Source of the DNA: Ignavibacteria bacterium
GTDB lineage: Bacteria; Bacteroidota; Ignavibacteria; Ignavibacteriales; Melioribacteraceae
DNA: 11,825 nucleotides
Assembly (NCBI GenBank): GCA_011049495.1
Contig: DSBF01000567.1
Location: 1 to 11,825 of the forward strand
Direction: 5' to 3'
Each line of letters opens with the position of its first letter. Position 1 is the first letter of the stretch. The notes under the pieces are model-generated. The model had not been told where the DNA came from. It worked only from the letters and a program-made list of their open reading frames with translations, and did no database searches. Shown here piece by piece: positions 6,869-11,825 of this stretch. The translations under genes were made by a program, and so were the position numbers.

Positions 6869-9800
6869 TTAATATCCTTCTTGAAGTTCAATAACAAATA
6901 TAGTTCCGGCTTGACGGGTGCTGTCAACGAGAGAAATATTCCCACCATATTTTTTTAAAATATTTTTTGAAGCGTACAACCCTCTCCCGGAACTACCTCT
7001 AGTTGAAAAGCCGTCTTCAAAGATTTTCTCACGTATTTTTAGCGGAATAACATTCCCGGTATTTATAATCTCGATAATTACTTTCGGAGCATGCCATTTT
7101 AAAAACAAAGTTATTCGTCTAGTGTTATTACTATCAAAAGAATTAACAGCATTTACAAATAAGTTATCAAGTATATCAGCAAGCTCAAACGATTTTATTA
7201 ATGCTTTTCGATTTCCGTTATATTCTTTCAAAAGTTGGAAATCTATATTTTTTTCAATAAACAATTCGGAATGATGACTGCTTATCTGTGAAATAACCTT
7301 GTGAGGATCGCATGAGTATTCAGTAAAATAATTGTTTCTTAATTCACTTAAATAAAATTTCAGCTGCTGAAATTTTAATGCGAGCTCAGTTTCGTTTAAT
7401 TGAACTTCATAACGCGTATAGAGTTCTAACTCGCTATCTATTTGAATTAGTAAACGAGACATTTGTTTTAAATTATGGTTTGATAATCCCGCAATTGATG
7501 CAAGCTCAAGAATCTTTTTTATGTTCTCCTTCGTTAATCCATTGTAGGTTTCAATTCGCTTTGACAATTGTTCTTCATACTCTGAATTTCTTGTTTCAGT
7601 AATATTCTTGAAAAAAAGTATCAGGCTGTTTAGATTTTTTAACGCCCATTCGCCATGTGAAAAATTTCTAAGCAGTTCAAATAATTCATCACCGGCAATA
7701 ATAGACACTTTTTTCTGCCCGATTAAACTGCTCCAATAAAAGCCGAAATTTATTAGTGCAATTCCAACTATTAAAACAACTGCCGGCAAAATAAATTTTA
7801 TAATAAATGAAGGAGAATTATAAGATGCTATAAATATAATCCAGAAAAGTAATAAGTGAGCTGAGCCAATCCAGTAAGCATTTTTTATTTCCCAATTAAA
7901 TCTTTTTATGCCAAAACGAATTCCTAAGTACACTACGAAAATTGCGAAGATAAAAAGCAGAACATAATATTGAACTTCTCTTTGGGTAACAAATCTGTAA
8001 AACATGCTAGGGAAATTATATATCATTGAAGCAAACGGACCTAATTCTGTAATTGTAATTGTTGTTCCCGGTCTAATATTCGATTTTGTAATTTCTTTAC
8101 CTTGATAGAATTTTACCTTTGCTTTGTATATCTTATTTTCATCAACTCCGAAATGTGCGGTTAAATCATTAAGCTGATTTATTCCAAATCTTTCAGTGCC
8201 GATTTGTTTGTAGCTCCATAATTTTTCTTCGTTACCGGTCATCTCGTATAACCAAATTTTTGCAGAGATTCCGAGGTTGTTACTAATTACTCCTTTCAAT
8301 TTTATTTTTATATAACTGTTATCATCTCTTGTATTTATCCAGAGAATGTTGCTGTTTGAAGAATAACCGAATAGATCAATATCACCATCGTTATCAATAT
8401 CTGCGGCAACAGCACCTTTAACAGTTGGAAATTTTAAGCCGTATAATTCAGCTTCATCAACAAAATATTTTCCGTTTTTATTCATCATCAAATAATTTTC
8501 ATTAATTTCCGGATCTTTTAGAGTTATAAAAATATCATCAAAGCCATCGTTGTTAAAATCGGCAACACAAATATTACGTATACTAACCCTTCCAATATAT
8601 TTTGAACTAATGATGTTCAGTTTTGTTTGTTCAGTAACATCCTTAAAGAATCCGTTTCCGTTATTCTGATATAAAGTAAGAAAAAGAGTATCTGATAGAA
8701 TTAATAAATCCAGATCGCCATCATTATCGTAATCAAAAGCTGAAGCACCATCAGATTCGGTTCTGATTAAATTTTCAAACCTCTTTTGAGCTTCATCCCG
8801 CCAATAATTACCATTTTTAACAAGTAACTTGTTCTTGTCCCACATATTAACAATATAAATCTCATTATTATCGTCGTTAGTAAAATCAGCAAATATAGTC
8901 TGTGTATTCCAACCTGAGGTTTCTTTTATAATTGAGGTGTCAATAGAAATATTTTCTCCCAAAAGAGAATTATCTAAAATGATTTCTCCGCCACTTGTCA
9001 AATTTTTGCCATAGTGAAGAGTAAGGTTAATATCTAAATCTCCGTCTCCGTCAAAATCAATTGCAGAAATATTTCTTATAGGTTTTTGGTTATAATCCTT
9101 CGGAAGATAAATCGTAACCGGCGGGTTTAGTATTTTACTTTCTATGTTGGTAAATATTTTTACTGATGCACCGATTGAGTCAATTGAGGATACAATCAAA
9201 TCAATTCTATCATTGCTGTTTATATCGGTAAAAGTAAAAACAGAGGAACTTATGTTGGGAAAGAGGTCAATAAATATTGACGATTCGGTAAATGGCGAAT
9301 TCGGTTTATTTAGATAAAAACTTGAATGCTCATCGGGGTTTGAATTGAACACAAATAGATCAGGATTTCCTTCCCCAGAAATATCAATAAATGCTGCTCC
9401 TAATGTATTTGAGTAAGGTGAACCCTCAACTTTATATGTTCTTGCTAAGTTTATAAATGGTGAAATCTCGATCGGCGAGCCGATATAAATTTTACCTGAA
9501 CGGCTTGAAACAATCAATGTTGAGTCGGGTAGAAAACGGTAGTTCATCATTTCAAAATCGGAAGGAATTTTAACCGTTAATTTATTTCTATCTTTAGAAG
9601 TAAAATCAATTCCAATGAATCCAAATTTTTCGTAAGAATTTTTTTGCCAATCTTTGCTTTGGAATTTTCTTCCTTTAACAAAGACATTATTTTCCATTTG
9701 AAAAACATAACGAGAATTTATTAGTACTTCTAGAATCGAGTTATCCTCGAAATTGAATTGATAAAAATCGGCAGTTATCTCATCGTCAATTTCAAATGAA

Positions 9801-10357
9801 GTGAATTCTATATGGTTGTATTTGTAGATTTTGTCAGCGGAAATACCTAACCAAATATTTCCCCCATTATCAACTGCATACGAGTTTACATGTTTGGTGA
9901 ATGGGGCATCGATCTTCCTCCATTTACCTTTACTCAAAGTTAAAAATGAACCCCAAGCACCAATTGCATAAATTTTATTTTTTGCTTTAAAAATATTAGT
10001 AATGGGATTGTTGTGAACATACTCGAATTTATTCCATATAGAATTTTCAAGAATATAAAAATGGGTATTCCATTTTTGATCTACCGCCGCACAAAGTATT
10101 TGCTCTTTATCTCGCCAGAAAATGTATGGGTTTAGAGAAAGATCGGTGCTTATTTTAAGGTCAGTCCAATTATCATCTTTATATCTAAACAGTTCGCCTT
10201 CACTATTACATATTATTATCTCGTTGTTAGTAATATTACCTAATAATACAATAGAATTTTGTGTCGGAGATTGGATCTCTTCCCAATGATAGTTAATCCT
10301 TTGAGCGAATGAAGAAAAGTAAAGGATTATTATAAAAGACAAATATATCTTTTGCAT
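6869..10357 (-). CDS. Membrane sensor histidine kinase with propeller, seven FG-GAP/VCBS motifs and ASPIC/UnbV-like ectodomain
   Basis: An 1162-residue sensor starting at the ATG 10357; a TTG seven codons upstream is less likely because the signal peptide (MQKIYLSFIIILYFSSFAQ) begins at the ATG. Residues 20-300 contain propeller-like repeats, including a Reg_prop-like GGNIWLGISADKIYKY. Residues 317-668 hold seven calcium-loop motifs of D-x-D-x-D-G-D-x-D type, with leading Asp at 325, 378, 434, 491, 542, 600 and 653. About 677-771 resembles ASPIC/UnbV. Three membrane helices follow (about 797-816, 828-845, 851-878); after a cleaved signal peptide an odd number puts the kinase in the cytosol. 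The phospho-acceptor is probably His901 (FSHGEWALKNL). The ATPase domain has an N box DNLFVNAVNSF (1064-1074), an F box FEDGFSTRG and a G2 box GRGLY (1124-1128). The G1 box reads INTGNVI, lacking the usual Asp. The partner is the NtrC-type regulator. The ligand is unknown. Confidence 0.9.
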   Translation of the reverse strand: MQKIYLSFIIILYFSSFAQRINYHWEEIQSPTQNSIVLLGNITNNEIIICNSEGELFRYKDDNWTDLKISTDLSLNPYIFWRDKEQILCAAVDQKWNTHFYILENSIWNKFEYVHNNPITNIFKAKNKIYAIGAWGSFLTLSKGKWRKIDAPFTKHVNSYAVDNGGNIWLGISADKIYKYNHIEFTSFEIDDEITADFYQFNFEDNSILEVLINSRYVFQMENNVFVKGRKFQSKDWQKNSYEKFGFIGIDFTSKDRNKLTVKIPSDFEMMNYRFLPDSTLIVSSRSGKIYIGSPIEISPFINLARTYKVEGSPYSNTLGAAFIDISGEGNPDLFVFNSNPDEHSSFYLNKPNSPFTESSIFIDLFPNISSSVFTFTDINSNDRIDLIVSSIDSIGASVKIFTNIESKILNPPVTIYLPKDYNQKPIRNISAIDFDGDGDLDINLTLHYGKNLTSGGEIILDNSLLGENISIDTSIIKETSGWNTQTIFADFTNDDNNEIYIVNMWDKNKLLVKNGNYWRDEAQKRFENLIRTESDGASAFDYDNDGDLDLLILSDTLFLTLYQNNGNGFFKDVTEQTKLNIISSKYIGRVSIRNICVADFNNDGFDDIFITLKDPEINENYLMMNKNGKYFVDEAELYGLKFPTVKGAVAADIDNDGDIDLFGYSSNSNILWINTRDDNSYIKIKLKGVISNNLGISAKIWLYEMTGNEEKLWSYKQIGTERFGINQLNDLTAHFGVDENKIYKAKVKFYQGKEITKSNIRPGTTITITELGPFASMIYNFPSMFYRFVTQREVQYYVLLFIFAIFVVYLGIRFGIKRFNWEIKNAYWIGSAHLLLFWIIFIASYNSPSFIIKFILPAVVLIVGIALINFGFYWSSLIGQKKVSIIAGDELFELLRNFSHGEWALKNLNSLILFFKNITETRNSEYEEQLSKRIETYNGLTKENIKKILELASIAGLSNHNLKQMSRLLIQIDSELELYTRYEVQLNETELALKFQQLKFYLSELRNNYFTEYSCDPHKVISQISSHHSELFIEKNIDFQLLKEYNGNRKALIKSFELADILDNLFVNAVNSFDSNNTRRITLFLKWHAPKVIIEIINTGNVIPLKIREKIFEDGFSTRGSSGRGLYASKNILKKYGGNISLVDSTRQAGTIFVIELQEGY
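8354..9409 (-). repeat. Seven FG-GAP/VCBS-type protein repeats within the sensor kinase
   Basis: Each repeat ends its variable part in a metal-loop motif followed by hydrophobic beta-strand residues, for example FDGDGDLDINL, YDNDGDLDLLI, FNNDGFDDIFI and IDNDGDIDLFG. The intervals between leading aspartates are 53, 56, 57, 51, 58 and 53 residues, the blade period expected of an integrin-alpha-like seven-bladed propeller. Repeats 1, 2 and 4 are degenerate (ISGEGNPD, INSNDRID, FTNDDNNE), while 3, 5, 6 and 7 keep near-consensus calcium ligands. Confidence 0.85.
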
Positions 10358-10400
10358 AAAGTGAATATAGGAAAACAAAATTCAAAAGGCATTAGAATTT

Positions 10401-10416
10401 TGCAATAATGTTGCCC
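10401..10416 (-). promoter_or_regulatory. Candidate sigma-54 (-24/-12) promoter for the kinase-regulator operon
   Basis: On the minus strand GGGCAACATTATTGCA aligns with TGGCAC-N5-TTGCA with only two differences (first T to G, sixth C to A). The GG (10415-10414) and GC (10403-10402) are exactly 10 nt apart as required. Transcription would begin near 10390, about 33 nt before the kinase ATG. I see no TANNTTTG element on this side. The operon encodes an NtrC-type activator, which fits, but the site has not been tested. Confidence 0.6.
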
Positions 10417-10448
10417 TTTAAGACTACACTGATGTCCTTTATAGAATC

Positions 10449-10470
10449 ACATTTAAATAATATTAAATGT
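10449..10470. promoter_or_regulatory. Inverted repeat, candidate activator binding site
   Basis: ACATTTAA, six bases, TTAAATGT: a perfect 8-bp inverted repeat. Its centre lies about 70 bp upstream of the predicted sigma-54 start of the kinase operon and about 130 bp upstream of the divergent lipoprotein ATG. Fis-type activators of the NtrC family bind such dyads upstream of -24/-12 promoters. The AT richness of the region makes chance symmetry possible. Confidence 0.4.
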
Positions 10471-10587
10471 ACTATTAATAAAAAACATACGAAAACAGAA
10501 TGATTATTAACATTTATTCGAAAAGATCACATGGAATAAAATTTGTCAACTATATCCTAGATCATCCAACAAATGAGGAGTACACAA

Positions 10588-11043
10588 ATGAAATATCTAA
10601 AAACATTATTCTTTATTCTCTCGCTGGTATTAATCTTTGCAGCATGTGACTCAGATGATAAAAGCGATCCGGTTACACCACCACCTCCACCACCACCAGC
10701 AACAACCGGAACAATAGCTGGTGTAATATCTGTCCCTCCTGGTTCTAGTGCAACCCCAGCAAATACACGTGTTGCCATCTACGCAAATTACGATGACTGG
10801 CTGAATGACAGAACTTTACGTACAGTAGCTGCAGATGCAAACGGAAATTATTCTATAGGTAATATTCCTCCCGGTTCATACTATTTAGATGCTTGGAAAG
10901 ATCAAAACGGCGATGGTAGAATTAGTTTTGGAGATCTTTATAATGTATATGGAAGCGGTACCTGGCCTAACTACCAACTCAGTCCTATATCAGTTGTAGC
11001 AGGGCAGTCTGTAACCATAAGCTTACAGTTAGTACAATTGTAA
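10588..11043 (+). CDS. Small lipoprotein with polyproline linker and carboxypeptidase-regulatory-like domain
   Basis: A 151-residue protein from the ATG at 10588. An in-frame ATG at 10573 is rejected because the SD GAGGAG lies between the two, 7 nt before 10588. A type II signal peptide ends in LIFAAC, so Cys20 is the lipidated residue; acidic DSDDKSD follows, and then seven prolines (31-37) act as a spacer. Residues 40-151 read like a transthyretin/carboxypeptidase-regulatory beta-sandwich (GTIAGVIS, DANGNYSIGNIPPGSYYLDAW). An EF-hand-like loop, DQNGDGRISFGD (105-116), has Asp/Asn/Asp ligands and a 12th-position Asp. It probably sits on the outer or inner membrane as a binding or structural protein. 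No enzymatic motif is present. It is divergent from the sensor kinase and shares the intergenic region with its candidate regulatory sites. Confidence 0.85.
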   Translation: MKYLKTLFFILSLVLIFAACDSDDKSDPVTPPPPPPPATTGTIAGVISVPPGSSATPANTRVAIYANYDDWLNDRTLRTVAADANGNYSIGNIPPGSYYLDAWKDQNGDGRISFGDLYNVYGSGTWPNYQLSPISVVAGQSVTISLQLVQL

Positions 11044-11059
11044 TCGGAATGACTTCTTT

Positions 11060-11284
11060 ATGCAAAAAGAAAAAGTAAAAATAGAGTATAAATATAAACT
11101 GTGTCCTGTTTGCTCTTTCTTCTGCAACTTAAATGAGCAAGATAAATTTTGTTCTTTTTGCGGGAGTCAATTAATTGAAGCATGTCCTGAATGCGGGGAG
11201 GCTATTGCAAATCCATATGCTAAATTTTGTAAGTATTGTGGTAAAAATTATCCCGGTAGAAATACAAAAGGTAATTTAGAATAA
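11060..11284 (+). CDS. Double zinc-ribbon protein
   Basis: A 74-residue cytosolic-looking protein with two zinc-ribbon knuckle pairs. The first uses CPVC with CSFCG (the extra Cys in SFFCN makes this knuckle Cys-rich), the second CPECG with CKYCG. That is the DZR arrangement, probably binding two Zn2+. The N-terminal 13 residues are basic and the C-terminal tail is short and polar. No catalytic or membrane part is present, so it may be an adaptor or nucleic-acid/protein-binding module. It starts 16 nt after the lipoprotein stop, probably in the same transcript, which ends at the hairpin at 11340-11363. The SD is weak (GGAATG, poorly spaced). Function unknown. Confidence 0.75.
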   Translation: MQKEKVKIEYKYKLCPVCSFFCNLNEQDKFCSFCGSQLIEACPECGEAIANPYAKFCKYCGKNYPGRNTKGNLE

Positions 11285-11339
11285 TCAACTTTTACATATC
11301 CACCCTTTGTTGCAATGGAATGTGGTAAACGAGGGCAGA

Positions 11340-11370
11340 AAGAAGGGGCTTTTGCCCCTTCTTGTTTTTT
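11340..11370 (+). terminator. Strong intrinsic terminator after the lipoprotein/zinc-ribbon genes
   Basis: AAGAAGGGGC and GCCCCTTCTT pair perfectly over 10 bp around a TTTT loop, followed by G and six Ts. It closes the two-gene plus-strand unit 55 nt after the zinc-ribbon stop. Confidence 0.93.
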
Positions 11371-11477
11371 CAGTTTTCGGGATTGCAAAATCTAATATAG
11401 GTATGAGAAAGTATTTAAATAATACAGAAATAAGTCAGGATCATAATTAATACTATTAATTGTTTTTGGAGGGTGCG

Positions 11478-11606
11478 ATGTTAAACGGCAAATTATTCCC
11501 TCAATCTGTCTATATAAAATTTTTTCTGGTCTTTCTTCTAACTCTTAATTTACAGTCACAAACCTATAATTGGATTACCACCTACAATCCTGAAAGAACG
11601 TTTTGA
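11478..11606 (+). pseudogene. Truncated gene start: signal peptide followed by early stop
   Basis: An ATG preceded by GGAGGG opens a 42-codon frame. It reads as a secretion signal (positive start, FFLVFLLTLNLQSQ, likely cleavage near residue 27), then a short mature part TYNWITTYNPERTF and TGA. The good SD and signal peptide look like a genuine secreted-protein start, while the immediate stop suggests a disrupted gene or a very small secreted peptide. Other frames downstream are also broken within about 30 codons: the +1 frame continues FEIKYMSLL and then stops. I do not recognise the parent protein. Confidence 0.4.
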
Positions 11607-11825
11607 AATAAAATACATGAGCCTGCTCTAAAAAGGTAAAATTACTATCGAAATTCCTTGATTTTGCAATAAAACCGAAATCAAAAATATTCAAATTGGG
11701 CTTTTTAGATTCGTCTCATATGTGAAAAATATTATTTCCGTGATGATTGGGAGAATCTCGAAAGAGTATTGTTATCCTAATAGAAGAAGATGAAGAAATT
11801 ATGATTTTAGAAAAAGATAAGACGG
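11607..11825. other. Window end without a convincing gene
   Basis: All six frames are interrupted. Two short plus-strand stretches look protein-like but lie in different frames: CEKYYFRDDWENLERVLLS near 11719-11778, and an acidic VILIEEDEEIMILEKDKT reaching the window end. This could be gene debris, a frameshifted gene continuing past the edge, or chance. There is no hairpin, repeat or RNA gene that I can see. Confidence 0.3.

Noticed and set aside
10388..10403. GG...GC pair on the plus strand (GGCATTAGAATTTTGC) as a sigma-54 promoter
   Set aside because: The spacing between GG and GC is 12, not 10; the minus-strand match nearby has the correct spacing.
10557..10778. Minus-strand frame with a Gly-rich stretch opposite the lipoprotein
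   Set aside because: It is the antisense of the lipoprotein's proline codons. The plus frame has an SD, a signal peptide and a lipobox.
11411..11461. AT-rich dyads (AATTAAT-ACT-ATTAATT at 11445-11461; GTATT...AATAC at 11411-11425) and a 12-mer ATTTAAATAATA shared with 10451-10462
   Set aside because: Low-complexity A/T sequence makes such symmetry and short matches likely by chance, and no -24/-12 promoter accompanies them.
1..11825. CRISPR arrays, tRNA/rRNA genes, insertion sequences, phage genes
   Set aside because: No regularly spaced direct repeats, cloverleaf-like sequence, transposase motif or terminal inverted repeats were seen.

Overview
The window is AT-rich bacterial DNA. It most likely comes from the Ignavibacteria/Bacteroidota (FCB) branch. 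Two kinds of evidence point there. The housekeeping proteins have the character of that group: an S21 with a long basic tail, an ECF sigma relic, and VCBS/ASPIC ectodomains. Two genes are also preceded by a match to the Bacteroidota-type -7 element TANNTTTG. Several genes nevertheless carry good Shine-Dalgarno (SD) sites, so this is not a typical SD-less Bacteroidetes. The lineage is inferred from motifs, not from a marker-gene search.

Layout. Bases 1-306 (-) hold the N-terminus of a D-Ala-D-Ala carboxypeptidase (PBP4/S13), divergent from a LOG-family protein (395-1240, +). A bidirectional hairpin terminator separates that gene from convergent rpsU (1252-1446 or 1455, -). Behind rpsU is an ECF sigma factor gene that appears broken at both ends (1527-2002, -), then an M14 metallocarboxypeptidase (2057-3439, -). 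This is divergent from a DUF456 membrane protein (3513-3998, +), which converges on a Xaa-Pro aminopeptidase (4036-5427, -).

The centre of interest is a two-component system on the minus strand. A very large membrane sensor kinase (6869-10357) is followed after 2 nt by an NtrC-type, sigma-54-dependent response regulator (5466-6866). The aminopeptidase follows 38 nt later and may be co-transcribed. The sensor has a signal peptide, a Reg_prop-like N-terminal region, seven regularly spaced FG-GAP/VCBS calcium-loop motifs (a predicted seven-bladed propeller), an ASPIC/UnbV-like domain, three membrane helices and a kinase core. In effect this is a CRTAC1/UnbV-like ectodomain joined to a histidine kinase. 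A close match to the sigma-54 -24/-12 promoter (10401-10416, -) lies just upstream of the kinase, and an inverted repeat (10449-10470) sits behind it. An NtrC-type activator is the kind of protein that fires such a promoter, so positive autoregulation is a natural hypothesis.

Divergent from the kinase, across about 230 bp, is a small lipoprotein with a polyproline linker and an EF-hand-like loop (10588-11043, +). It is followed by a double zinc-ribbon protein (11060-11284, +) and a strong terminator. The last 350 bp hold a well-initiated signal peptide that stops after 42 codons, then sequence without a convincing gene. No RNA genes, CRISPR arrays or insertion sequences were recognised.
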